Positions 43,052-52,144 of a DNA stretch of 64,000 nt are shown piece by piece. A program made the position numbers and the translations under genes. The notes under the pieces were generated by a model, which saw only the letters and a list, made by a program, of their open reading frames with translations, ran no database searches and had not been told where the DNA came from. The DNA is taken from NCBI RefSeq assembly GCF_003259615.1, contig NZ_QLLR01000029.1, positions 1-64,000 of the forward strand, read 5' to 3'. Source of the stretch: Pedobacter cryoconitis. GTDB taxonomy: Bacteria > Bacteroidota > Bacteroidia > Sphingobacteriales > Sphingobacteriaceae. Position 1 is the first letter of the stretch. Every line of letters starts with the position of its first letter.

Positions 43052-44259
43052 TGAAAGGAATGGAAAAACGACAACTCCTGTTTGTTAAAGATGTCTTTCT
43101 TTTTACATTTACAGCATTCGGTGGTGCTCAGGCACATATCTCTCTTCTGTTAAAGTATTTTGTGAAGCAAACGCATTATATTTCGGAAGAGGATCTGTTG
43201 GAATTGAACGCGCTGGCCCAGATATTACCGGGGCCGGCTTCCACACAAACCCTGGTTGGAATTGCACATAAGGTGGGCGGATTAAAACTAGCCTTAATTA
43301 CCTTCCTGATCTGGATCATTCCCTCAGCAGCCATAATGACTTTTGCGGCGATCAGTTTTGCGCAGCTCGATCATAAAGTTCAGTTTGTATTGATCTTAAA
43401 ATATATCCAGCCCATTGCCCTGGGCATTGTTGCTTTTGGTGCATACACACTTTCCAGAAAGGTTCTGGTCACCCAAACTGCCTTTTTTCTGGCTATCTCT
43501 GCAGTGATTGTGACATTGGTATTAAGAAATGCCTATGTTTTTCCACTGGCCATCCTTGTTGGAGGAATGATTTCTTCCGCTTTGGAAACCCCAAAAGAGG
43601 AAAGTGAGATCAGGGTAAAGCTATTTGCGAACATTAACCCGAAAAAACTAGCTTATTTTTTCGGTGTCTTATTATTTCTCGCTGCCTTAGGTGCAATCAT
43701 TAACAGGACTTCTCCTTTTAGTTTGCCAATCAGGCTGTTCGAAAACTTTTACCGCAACGGGATCTTTATTTTTGGTGGCGGACAGGTACTCGTACCCCTG
43801 ATGTTTACGGAATTTGTGCAAATGAAACATTACCTGGGCTCTTCTGAATTTCTATCAGGTTTCGCTTTACAACAAGCATTACCCGGCCCGACGTTCTCTT
43901 TTACGAGTTACCTGGGCGCGATCAGCATGAAGAATTTCGGTTATGGAATTTACGGACAGGTATTGGGCGGGATAGTAGGAGTTTTGGGTATAAATCTTCC
44001 GGGATTAATCCTGGTACTGTTTATTGTGCCGTTCTGGGAGGATCTGAAAAAGATCACCAGGATCAAACATTCTTTGTCCGGAATTAATGCAGTGAGTGTA
44101 GGCTTTATTATCGCTGCATTTATCTTATTGGTCAAACCAGTTGGCTTTGATCCACTGTCGATTGTAATTATTGCGGTTACTTTTCTGATTCTGAATTTTA
44201 CCAGGATCAGTCCTCCGCTGATAGTTTTGGCAGGAATATTACTGGGCTACCTGATGTAG
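43051..44259 (+). CDS. chrA: Chromate transporter (CHR family)
   Basis: The protein has 402 residues and two CHR domains: the first with FGGAQAHISLLLKYFV and ILPGPASTQTLVGIAHKVGG, the second with FGGGQVLVPLMFTEFVQ and LPGPTFSFTSYLGAISMKNF. Long-chain ChrA proteins export chromate by proton antiport, though some members move other anions. It overlaps the TPR gene by one base. No chrB regulator is near. Confidence 0.88.
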   Translation: MKGMEKRQLLFVKDVFLFTFTAFGGAQAHISLLLKYFVKQTHYISEEDLLELNALAQILPGPASTQTLVGIAHKVGGLKLALITFLIWIIPSAAIMTFAAISFAQLDHKVQFVLILKYIQPIALGIVAFGAYTLSRKVLVTQTAFFLAISAVIVTLVLRNAYVFPLAILVGGMISSALETPKEESEIRVKLFANINPKKLAYFFGVLLFLAALGAIINRTSPFSLPIRLFENFYRNGIFIFGGGQVLVPLMFTEFVQMKHYLGSSEFLSGFALQQALPGPTFSFTSYLGAISMKNFGYGIYGQVLGGIVGVLGINLPGLILVLFIVPFWEDLKKITRIKHSLSGINAVSVGFIIAAFILLVKPVGFDPLSIVIIAVTFLILNFTRISPPLIVLAGILLGYLM

Positions 44260-44281
44260 CCCGGTAATATGATTATATATT

Positions 44282-45859
44282 TTAAAATGGAGCGTCTTCG
44301 TCATTGAAATCATCCATACGGGATGGCTTGATAATTACGTTCCCCGATGGGCGGTCAAAGTCGGCTGAAGGCAGCATACCTGCACCCGGACTATCCATAG
44401 AGAACGAATTTGGCGGCATGAAATCTTCTTCCAGGTCAGTAAATTTAACGTACTTACCAATAAATCTCAACGGTACAATACCCGTTTCACCATTTCTGTG
44501 TTTCGCGATAATAACCTCACCAACACCAGCCTGAGATCTTCCGCTTTCATCTTCCGTGATCCCATAATATTCAGGACGGTATAAGAAAAGTACCATATCC
44601 GCATCCTGCTCAATAGAGCCGGACTCCCTCAAATCGGATAACAACGGACGTTTACCATTTACTCCCGGCCTGGTTTCCACCGCACGGCTTAACTGCGAGA
44701 GGGCAAGAACCGGAACATTTAATTCTTTAGCTACCGATTTCAGGGCTCTGGATATACTACCAATTTCCTGCTCACGGTTACCACCACCACTTTGACCTTC
44801 TCCTTTACCGTGCATCAACTGTAAATAATCGATGATGATCATCTGTATATCGTACTGTGATTTTAATCTTCTGCATTTTGCTCTGAATTCAAAGATATTC
44901 AGGGCAGGGGTGTCATCAATTAACAGCGGGGCTTCTGTCAGCGTACCAATCTTGCTGTGCAGCTGTTGCCATTCCCATTCCGCTAAGTTTCCCTTACGGA
45001 TTTTTTCCTGTTCAATCTCTGTTTCTCCGGATATTAAACGATTCACTAACTGTACCGAGGACATCTCCAGGGAGAATACAACTACGGGGCGTTTAAAATC
45101 TACCGCTGCATTTCTTGCACAAGTTAGTACGAAAGCGGTTTTACCCATTGCCGGACGGGCAGCAATAATTACTAAATCGGAAGGCTGCCAGCCGCCTGTA
45201 ATTCTATCCAGTGCTGTAAAGCCAGATGGAACACCAGTTAATCCGTCAGATTTTGTTCTTAATTCTTCCAGTGTGGCCAGAGATTGTTTAATAATCTCGT
45301 CCATTTTCTGGGTATCCCTGCGCAGGTTATTCTGAGCGATGTCAAAAAGGCCCTTCTCGGCATTATCCAGCAGGTCGAATATATCAGTTGTATCTTCGTA
45401 AGCGTTTTGAATAATCTCGGATGAAATCCTGATCAGTTCACGCTGAATATATTTTTGTGAAATAATACGGGCATGATACTCAATGTTTGCTGCCGAAGCA
45501 ACCCGGTTAGTCAGGTTGGTGATATAGTAAGCACCACCCACCATTTCCAGCGTACCCAATGTTCTGAGTTCGGAGGTGACCGTTAAAATATCTACCGGTT
45601 TAGATTTCTGAAATAAGATCGCAATGGCTTCAAATATCTTTTTGTGAGCCTCAGCATAAAAAACATCAGGCTTCAGAATATCGATAACGGTAGAAAGGGC
45701 ATCTTTTTCAAGCATCAGTGCACCAAGCACTGCTTCTTCTAAATCTATAGCTTGTGGGGGTATTTTACCCATATTGCTCATTGGGGCACCGACTCTGTTT
45801 TTTCTGGAAGAGGTAAAGTTCTGCCTGTCCTGACCTTGTGTTCCGTTATCCGTATTCAT
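44282..45859 (-). CDS. dnaB: Replicative DNA helicase DnaB
   Basis: The protein has 525 residues. The N-terminal domain (about 30-130) precedes the RecA-like core with Walker A ARPAMGKTA, GGWQPSDLVIIA and the IIIDYLQLM Walker B. SQLSRAVETRPGVNGKRPLL and DLRESGSIEQDADMVLFLYR follow. It unwinds the replication fork as a hexamer. The N-terminal 30 residues are poorly conserved and the C-terminal tail ends MDDFNDEDAPF. Single gene, converging with chrA. Confidence 0.97.
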   Translation of the reverse strand: MNTDNGTQGQDRQNFTSSRKNRVGAPMSNMGKIPPQAIDLEEAVLGALMLEKDALSTVIDILKPDVFYAEAHKKIFEAIAILFQKSKPVDILTVTSELRTLGTLEMVGGAYYITNLTNRVASAANIEYHARIISQKYIQRELIRISSEIIQNAYEDTTDIFDLLDNAEKGLFDIAQNNLRRDTQKMDEIIKQSLATLEELRTKSDGLTGVPSGFTALDRITGGWQPSDLVIIAARPAMGKTAFVLTCARNAAVDFKRPVVVFSLEMSSVQLVNRLISGETEIEQEKIRKGNLAEWEWQQLHSKIGTLTEAPLLIDDTPALNIFEFRAKCRRLKSQYDIQMIIIDYLQLMHGKGEGQSGGGNREQEIGSISRALKSVAKELNVPVLALSQLSRAVETRPGVNGKRPLLSDLRESGSIEQDADMVLFLYRPEYYGITEDESGRSQAGVGEVIIAKHRNGETGIVPLRFIGKYVKFTDLEEDFMPPNSFSMDSPGAGMLPSADFDRPSGNVIIKPSRMDDFNDEDAPF

Positions 45860-46041
45860 AGGCCCAAAAATAGCGAAAAATTTACTCCTGTAAAGATTTC
45901 TTTATGAACATTCTAACACCTGAATATCATAGTTTTTTGTGCAAAGAATAAAAATTCTGCTATTTACTAACAGAATCTTGTTGATAAGAAGCTGTGTATC
46001 AGACGATGAAAACTCGATTCCTCAATTCTCATTATTTCAGC

Positions 46042-46049
46042 TATTTTTG
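46042..46049 (+). promoter_or_regulatory. -7 box upstream of rlmB
   Basis: TATTTTTG matches TAnnTTTG and lies 17 bp before the rlmB start. A -33 element is not clear. Confidence 0.35.
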
Positions 46050-46066
46050 CAGGTAAAATATAATCA

Positions 46067-46837
46067 ATGGAAAACTTTAGAAGGTCACCCAGGCCTAAAG
46101 AAAATAACGAGTTTGTTTTCGGTATACGTGCTGTAATTGAAGCGATTAAAGCTGGAAAAGATATAGAAAGCATTTACATGCAGCGTGGTCTTACAGGAGA
46201 AATCATTCCTGAGCTTAAAGGCTTGCTGAGAGATACTGATATTCCTGTACACAATGTTCCGGTAGAAAAGTTAAACAGAATGACACAAAAGAATCACCAG
46301 GGTGTGGTTGCTGTAATTTCTGCGATTACTTTTCAGAAAATAGAAGACATCATTCCTTTGATCTACGAAAAAGGAGGAGTTCCTTTGATTTTGATCCTGG
46401 ATGGAATTACTGATGTAAGAAATATGGGGGCTATTGCAAGAACAGCTGCTTGTACAGGCGTACATGCTATTGTTGTCCCTGCAAAAAACTCTGCACAAAT
46501 TAATGCAGATGCAATTAAAACCTCTGCAGGTGCATTATTTACTATCCCGGTATGCCGTCAGCAAAACTTACACAAAACTGCTTTATTCTTACAAGAATGC
46601 GGCCTGCAGATTGTAGCCTGTACTGAAAAAACAAATGATTTAATTTATGCACCTGATTATACTGCCCCAACAGCAATTGTAATGGGAGCGGAGGATGAAG
46701 GAATATCAAATGATATTATGCGTATGGCCAACCATTTAGCGAAGATCCCTATGTTTGGAGAGATCGGTTCACTAAATGTTTCGGTTTCTACCGGTGTTAT
46801 TCTGTACGAAGCGATCAGACAGCGCGGTAATAATTAA
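46067..46837 (+). CDS. rlmB: 23S rRNA (guanosine-2'-O-)-methyltransferase RlmB-type
   Basis: The protein has 256 residues. An N-terminal substrate-binding domain (FGIRAVIEAIKAGKDIES) is followed by the SpoU/TrmH fold: DVRNMGAIARTAACTGVHAI (motif 1), IVMGAEDEGISNDIMRMA (motif 2) and SLNVSVSTGVILYEAIRQR (motif 3), which form the knot that binds SAM. It methylates G2251-type ribose in 23S rRNA. Close relatives TrmH/TrmG cannot be excluded. Confidence 0.9.
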   Translation: MENFRRSPRPKENNEFVFGIRAVIEAIKAGKDIESIYMQRGLTGEIIPELKGLLRDTDIPVHNVPVEKLNRMTQKNHQGVVAVISAITFQKIEDIIPLIYEKGGVPLILILDGITDVRNMGAIARTAACTGVHAIVVPAKNSAQINADAIKTSAGALFTIPVCRQQNLHKTALFLQECGLQIVACTEKTNDLIYAPDYTAPTAIVMGAEDEGISNDIMRMANHLAKIPMFGEIGSLNVSVSTGVILYEAIRQRGNN

Positions 46838-46839
46838 GA

Positions 46840-46859
46840 ACCTGTAAATAATAACAGGT
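46840..46859. terminator. Small hairpin between rlmB and the guanylyltransferase
   Basis: ACCTGT and ACAGGT form a 6-bp stem between the converging genes. Weak; may end both transcripts. Confidence 0.3.
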
Positions 46860-46860
46860 C

Positions 46861-47952
46861 CTATATAAATTTCTGTCCAAAATTAGACTTTACATCTGCT
46901 ACGATTTGTTTCACGCTCTGTTCTTCAGATCTGGGACAAATCAACAGTGTATTGTTGGATTCCACTACAATATAGTCATGTAAGCCCTGCAGGATAACCA
47001 GTTTGTCCTCAGGTACATTGACCATACAGTTTGACGAGTTGAACATCATCACCTGCTCGGAAGGGATCACCGCATTTCCTACATAATCTTTCTCAGCCAT
47101 ATCATAAATAGAAGCCCATGTTCCAAGGTCTGACCATCCGAAATCGGTAGGCAGCACATAAACATTGTCAGCTTTTTCCATTATAGCGAAGTCTATAGAA
47201 ATATTGGTGCACTGTAAATAGGCATTGCCAATAAATGCTTTCTCTTCCGGAGTATTGTATAAAGAAGCACCCAGGTGGAAAATATCATACATATCCGGCA
47301 AATGTTTATTGAAGGCATCGTTGATCGCTTTGGCAGACCAGATAAAAATACCTGCGTTCCATAAGAAATCACCGCTTTGTATAAATGATTTTGCCAGTTC
47401 CAGGTTAGGTTTCTCTGTGAATATCTTCACCTTGTTGAACTGGGGATCTGTAGGCAGCGTGGTCTCTACATATTGTATATAACCGTAACCCGTATCAGGG
47501 CGGCTCGGCTTGATGCCCAGGGTGATCAGGCAGTTGTTCTCCTTGGCAGCCTTTAAAGATTGCTCTATAGCGGCTATAAATGCGTCCAGATTGGAGATCG
47601 TATGGTCTGACGGTGCAACAACAATAGTTGCATTCGGATTAAGCTCGGTGATCTTCATAGAGCCATAAGCAATACAAGGTGCTGTATTTCTCATAATTGG
47701 TTCTGCAAGGATCTGGTTGTCCGCAAGGTCCGGAAGTTGTGATTTTACCTTATCTATGTAAATTTCATTGGTTACAACGAAAATGTTTTCAGGTGGGCAT
47801 ATCTTTAAAAAACGATCATATGTACTTTGAATAAGCGTTTTCCCTACACCGAAAAAATCGATAAACTGTTTCGGATGCTCGACTCTGCTTACTGGCCAAA
47901 AACGGCTGCCAACGCCACCGGCCATGATTAGGGCGTAATTATCTTTGTTCAT
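46861..47952 (-). CDS. Mannose-1-phosphate guanylyltransferase
   Basis: The protein has 363 residues. It opens with the nucleotide-binding signature GGVGSRFWPVSRVEHPKQF, and later has GYGYIQYVETTL and the FIWSAKAI/NISIDFAIMEKADNV region. Single-domain GMP enzymes without the isomerase half make GDP-mannose for capsule, O-antigen or exopolysaccharide. It lies 12 bp after the kdsD-like gene and is co-transcribed with it, which places it in envelope-sugar metabolism. Confidence 0.92.
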   Translation of the reverse strand: MNKDNYALIMAGGVGSRFWPVSRVEHPKQFIDFFGVGKTLIQSTYDRFLKICPPENIFVVTNEIYIDKVKSQLPDLADNQILAEPIMRNTAPCIAYGSMKITELNPNATIVVAPSDHTISNLDAFIAAIEQSLKAAKENNCLITLGIKPSRPDTGYGYIQYVETTLPTDPQFNKVKIFTEKPNLELAKSFIQSGDFLWNAGIFIWSAKAINDAFNKHLPDMYDIFHLGASLYNTPEEKAFIGNAYLQCTNISIDFAIMEKADNVYVLPTDFGWSDLGTWASIYDMAEKDYVGNAVIPSEQVMMFNSSNCMVNVPEDKLVILQGLHDYIVVESNNTLLICPRSEEQSVKQIVADVKSNFGQKFI

Positions 47953-47964
47953 ATTAGGATTAAA

Positions 47965-48930
47965 CTATAATAGACCTTCATGAAGAAGGTCGTGCAAATG
48001 TACAATACCAAAATAACCATTGGCATCAGTAATTAATAATTGTGTGATATTGGATTGCCTGATCAGCTCGAATGCGGTTACTGCTAAAGTATCTTTATCT
48101 ATCATTTTCGGGTTGCTGTTCATAATGTCTTTTGCTGTCAGATCTTTAAGATCTGAATGTTTTTCCAGCATTCTTCTGATATCACCATCTGTAATGATAC
48201 CAATTATTTGGCTACCATCAACAACAACAACTGCACCTAAACGGTTTTTACTAATTGCAATTATGACATCTTTTACAGAAGCACCGGCCAGAATACTTGG
48301 TTTAGCATTACGTTCGGCCAGATCAGAAACTTTAAGATACAACTTTTTCCCTAAGGACCCGCCAGGGTGGAAGCGGGCAAAATCCTGTGCACTGAATTCT
48401 CTGGCTAAAAGCAAGCTTACCGCAAGTGCATCCCCCATGGCTAACTGCGCAGTCGTACTCGTAGTAGGCGCGAGGTTATTTGGGCAAGCTTCCTTCTCTA
48501 CGGTCGTATTGAGAATCAGATCTGCTTGTTTAGCGAGCTCAGATTCGAGTTGTCCGACCATCCCGATCAGTAAAGCTCCGCACTGTTTTAGCAAAGGGGC
48601 AAGTACCTTGATTTCGGGGGTATTTCCGCTCTTGGAAATGCAGATCACAATGTCTGTTTTCTGTATCATTCCCAAGTCCCCGTGTACCGCATCTGAGGCG
48701 TGCATATAGCTCGATGGCGTACCCGTAGAATTCAAGGTTGCGACAATTTTCTGCGCAATTATGGCGCTTTTACCGATTCCTGTAACAATTACACGACCGT
48801 TTCCGGCGATAATTCGTTCCACAATCGTTGCAAAATCGTCATTTATGTGTTTTACCAGCCCAAGTATAGCCTGCGCTTCCGCTTGTAAAGTGTTGATCCC
48901 CGCTGTGATAATAGATTTTTTACTTTTCAA
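47965..48930 (-). CDS. kdsD: KpsF/GutQ-type arabinose-5-phosphate isomerase
   Basis: The protein has about 322 residues. A sugar isomerase (SIS) domain (GKSAIIAQKIVATLNSTGTP, ISKSGNTPEIKVLAPLLKQ) is followed by two CBS domains (about 205-320, LGAVVVVDGSQIIGIITDGD then LLITDANGYFGIVHLHDLL). It makes arabinose-5-phosphate from ribulose-5-phosphate, the first step to Kdo. The open frame continues to 49074 and overlaps the start of recQ, but the TTG at 48930 (KSKKSIITAGIN) gives the usual length, so the longer form is doubtful. Start not firm. Confidence 0.85.
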   Translation of the reverse strand: MKSKKSIITAGINTLQAEAQAILGLVKHINDDFATIVERIIAGNGRVIVTGIGKSAIIAQKIVATLNSTGTPSSYMHASDAVHGDLGMIQKTDIVICISKSGNTPEIKVLAPLLKQCGALLIGMVGQLESELAKQADLILNTTVEKEACPNNLAPTTSTTAQLAMGDALAVSLLLAREFSAQDFARFHPGGSLGKKLYLKVSDLAERNAKPSILAGASVKDVIIAISKNRLGAVVVVDGSQIIGIITDGDIRRMLEKHSDLKDLTAKDIMNSNPKMIDKDTLAVTAFELIRQSNITQLLITDANGYFGIVHLHDLLHEGLL

Positions 48931-49018
48931 AGAGAAATATTTAGTATATTGATGCTTTAATTGGTGCAAAATTATGTTATTTTGAATCAAAAATAGCACT
49001 GAATATTTTATACACAAA

Positions 49019-51208
49019 ATGGATGTGAAAAAGTCGTTGTTTGACAACTTACAAACCTTTTTTGGTTTCGACAATTTTAAGGGGGATCAGGAATCAATTA
49101 TTACCAATGTTCTTGAGCGGAAAAATACCTTTGTAATTATGCCAACGGGTGGGGGGAAATCTATCTGTTACCAATTACCGGCATTAATGTCAGAGGGTAC
49201 TGCCATCGTAATATCACCGCTTATTGCGCTGATGAAAAATCAGGTGGATCAGTTGAGGGCTTTTGGCGGAAGTGACAGTATTGCGCACTTTCTGAATTCT
49301 TCTTTAAATAAATCGGAAATTGCCCAGGTAAAAAGCGATTTGTTAAGCGGTCAGACTAAATTATTATACGTAGCCCCAGAATCTTTATCCAAGCCGGATA
49401 ATATCGAATTTCTGAAGCTTATTACTATCTCTTTTGTTGCGGTTGATGAAGCTCATTGTATTTCAGAATGGGGACATGATTTTCGTCCGGAGTACCGGAG
49501 GATTCGCCAGGTGATCAGCGGCCTGGGACCAGACATTCCGATTATTGCATTAACTGCAACGGCAACACCTAAGGTGCAGCAGGATATTATTAAGAACTTG
49601 CAGATGGCTGATGCTACCTTGTTTAAGTCCTCGTTTAACAGGCCCAACTTATTCTATGAGATACGTCCTAAAAGGGATGTGATCAAAGAAATCATCAGGT
49701 ACATTAAATACAATACAGGTAAATCCGGTATTATTTACTGCCTGAGCAGAAAGAAGGTAGAAGAAGTTGCTGAAGCATTAAACCTGAATGGGATCAAGGC
49801 ATTGCCTTACCATGCCGGATTAGAACCTAAAATCAGAGCCGATACACAAGACAAATTCCTGATGGAAGATGTAGAGGTTATTGTTGCTACCATAGCCTTC
49901 GGGATGGGTATTGACAAGCCTGATGTTCGTTTTGTAATACACCACGATATTCCTAAAAGTATGGAAGGCTATTATCAGGAAACCGGAAGAGCCGGCCGTG
50001 ATGGTGGAGAAGGGGTATGTATTGCTTTTTATGCACAGAAGGACGTAGATAAGCTGGCTAAATTCATGAAAGACAAGCCGGTGGCTGAACGTGAAATTGG
50101 TACGCAAATCTTAAAAGAGGTTATCGACTACGCCGAATCTGGTGTATGCCGCAGAAAACAGATCCTGCATTACTTTGGAGAGAACTTCAATGAGACAGGC
50201 TGTAACTGTATGTGTGATAACTGTAAAAAACCTAAAACGTATTTTGAAGCTGAAGAGCACTTAAAAGTTGCACTGACGCTGATTAAAAATATCGGGGAGA
50301 AGTTTGATGATGCGCATATTTTATGCGTGCTGCTGGGTATGGAAACTGCACAAACTATTGCTTATGAGCATAGTAAACTGCAGGAGTTTGGACTGGGTAA
50401 AGTAGAAGGTGAAAATCTTTGGAAATCTTTAATCAGACAAGCAGTGCTGAATAACTTCTTATCAAAAGATATTGATAACTATGGTTTATTAAGACTGACC
50501 AATTCGGGGAATGATTTTATCAAAAACCCATACAGTCTTAAGTTCATTCTGAATGTGCCTATTGAAAGTTCGGCAGATGATGATGAAGATGATGTAAAAC
50601 ATGGTAGTGGAACACTGGATATGCAATTGCTTTTATTGCTGAAAGATCTGAGAAAGAAGATCGCGAAACAGAAAAATGTTCCTCCTTTCGTAGTTTTCCA
50701 GGACCCTTCACTGGAAGAAATGTGTACGCATTATCCGATTGCTATGGATGAGCTGAAACAGATCTCGGGTGTTGGAAATGGTAAAGCCATGAAATTTGGT
50801 ACGCCTTTCATTGAACTGATCAAGAAATATGTGACAGACAATGATATTGAGCGCCCTATAGATTTAATTATTAAAACACAGGCTAATAAATCACAATTAA
50901 AGGTTTCCATCATACAAAATGTAGACAGACAGATTGGACTGGAAGATATTGCGAAATCCAAAGGCATCACTTACAGTGAGATCCTGAAAGAAATAGAAGC
51001 GATTGTCAACTCCGGAACAAAACTGAACCTGAACTACTTTGTCGATGAAATGCTTGATGATGATCGCCAGGACGAAGTATTTGATTACTTCCGTGCGGCT
51101 GAGAATGATTCAATTGATGAAGCTTTGAAAGATTTGGGAGAGACGGATTATACGCGTGAAGAGATACAATTAATGAGAATCAAGTTCATGTCAGAACTTG
51201 GAAATTAA
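49019..51208 (+). CDS. recQ: ATP-dependent DNA helicase RecQ
   Basis: The protein has 729 residues. Helicase motifs: MPTGGGKSICYQLP (Walker A), VDEAHCISEWGHDF (DEAH), LTATATPKVQQDI, and motif VI QETGRAGRDGGEG. The zinc-binding RQC cysteines lie in ESGVCRRKQILHYF to CNCMCDNCKKP. An HRDC domain (about 530-615) has PPFVVFQDPSLEEM, and there is a further winged C-terminal part. It unwinds recombination and stalled-fork DNA. Its start lies in the frame of the upstream opposite-strand gene only if that gene's longer start is used. Confidence 0.96.
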   Translation: MDVKKSLFDNLQTFFGFDNFKGDQESIITNVLERKNTFVIMPTGGGKSICYQLPALMSEGTAIVISPLIALMKNQVDQLRAFGGSDSIAHFLNSSLNKSEIAQVKSDLLSGQTKLLYVAPESLSKPDNIEFLKLITISFVAVDEAHCISEWGHDFRPEYRRIRQVISGLGPDIPIIALTATATPKVQQDIIKNLQMADATLFKSSFNRPNLFYEIRPKRDVIKEIIRYIKYNTGKSGIIYCLSRKKVEEVAEALNLNGIKALPYHAGLEPKIRADTQDKFLMEDVEVIVATIAFGMGIDKPDVRFVIHHDIPKSMEGYYQETGRAGRDGGEGVCIAFYAQKDVDKLAKFMKDKPVAEREIGTQILKEVIDYAESGVCRRKQILHYFGENFNETGCNCMCDNCKKPKTYFEAEEHLKVALTLIKNIGEKFDDAHILCVLLGMETAQTIAYEHSKLQEFGLGKVEGENLWKSLIRQAVLNNFLSKDIDNYGLLRLTNSGNDFIKNPYSLKFILNVPIESSADDDEDDVKHGSGTLDMQLLLLLKDLRKKIAKQKNVPPFVVFQDPSLEEMCTHYPIAMDELKQISGVGNGKAMKFGTPFIELIKKYVTDNDIERPIDLIIKTQANKSQLKVSIIQNVDRQIGLEDIAKSKGITYSEILKEIEAIVNSGTKLNLNYFVDEMLDDDRQDEVFDYFRAAENDSIDEALKDLGETDYTREEIQLMRIKFMSELGN

Positions 51209-51216
51209 GCTACAGC

Positions 51217-52032
51217 ATGGTCAATTTTGAATTAGATAAATTAAAACATACGACTTCCGGGAATTTCTTTTTGATGGCCGGCCCTTGTGCAATTGAAGGG
51301 GAAGAAATCGCAATGAGAATTGCGGAAAGAATTGTAACCCTTACAGATCAGTTAGAGATCCCTTTTATTTTTAAAGGTTCTTACAGAAAAGCAAACCGTT
51401 CTAAAGGTGATTCTTTTACTGGTATTGGTGATGAAAAAGCTTTAAAGATCTTAGAAAAGGTTGGAAAGACTTTTGGTGTACCCACAGTAACTGATATTCA
51501 TGAAAGCGCTGAGGCTGCAATGGCCGCTGCTTACGTAGATGTATTACAGATCCCTGCATTTTTATGCAGACAAACCGATTTGCTGATTGCTGCTGCAAAA
51601 ACAGGAAAAGTAGTGAACGTGAAGAAAGGGCAGTTCCTTTCTGCGGGCTCGATGAGATTTGCTGTTGACAAAATATACGAAGCTGGAAATAAACGGGTTA
51701 TATTGACAGATAGAGGGAATACATTCGGTTACCAGGATTTAATTGTGGACTACCGCGGTTTACCTGAAATGCAGTCTTTTGGTGTACCTGTGGTGATGGA
51801 TGTAACGCATTCTTTACAGCAGCCGAATCAAAGTTCTGGTGTAACAGGCGGTAAACCTGAGTTAATTGAGACAATTGCGAAAGCAGCGATTGCTGTTGGG
51901 GCGGACGGATTGTTCATTGAGACGCACCCTGATCCGGCACATGCAAAATCTGATGGTGCAAATATGCTGCATCTTGATTTATTAGAGCAGTTATTAGTGA
52001 AATTAATTAAGATTAGAAAAGCAGTAGTTTAG
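51217..52032 (+). CDS. kdsA: 3-deoxy-8-phosphooctulonate synthase
   Basis: The protein has 271 residues. KdsA signatures are FLMAGPCAIEGEEIAM, FIFKGSYRKANRSKGDSFTG, VDVLQIPAFLCRQTDLLIAA and VVMDVTHSLQQPNQSSGVTG. It condenses arabinose-5-phosphate with PEP to Kdo-8-phosphate for lipid A core. The gene is 8 bp after recQ, and the enzyme's substrate comes from the nearby kdsD-like gene. Confidence 0.96.
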   Translation: MVNFELDKLKHTTSGNFFLMAGPCAIEGEEIAMRIAERIVTLTDQLEIPFIFKGSYRKANRSKGDSFTGIGDEKALKILEKVGKTFGVPTVTDIHESAEAAMAAAYVDVLQIPAFLCRQTDLLIAAAKTGKVVNVKKGQFLSAGSMRFAVDKIYEAGNKRVILTDRGNTFGYQDLIVDYRGLPEMQSFGVPVVMDVTHSLQQPNQSSGVTGGKPELIETIAKAAIAVGADGLFIETHPDPAHAKSDGANMLHLDLLEQLLVKLIKIRKAVV

Positions 52033-52055
52033 TAATAAATACTGTATTTGAATAC

Positions 52056-52098
52056 AAAAAGAGGACTTATCATTTAATCAATGAAAGTCCTCTTTTTT
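52056..52098 (+). terminator. Terminator after kdsA
   Basis: AAAAAGAGGACTT pairs with AAAGTCCTCTTTTTT across a 15-nt loop, then runs into T's. It is symmetrical enough to also end the opposing OmpA-family gene, whose stop is 50 bp away. Confidence 0.85.
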
Positions 52099-52144
52099 GT
52101 GTTTGATAAGTTTGAAAAGGTGTTTGTCTTTTGACAATCGCCTT

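Noticed and set aside
44832-45335. 167-codon frame opposite dnaB
   Set aside because: Antisense shadow of a highly conserved helicase; codon pattern and lack of a ribosome site do not support it.
48020-48709. 229-codon frame opposite the kdsD-like gene
   Set aside because: Antisense shadow of the SIS and CBS domains; no family signature on this strand.
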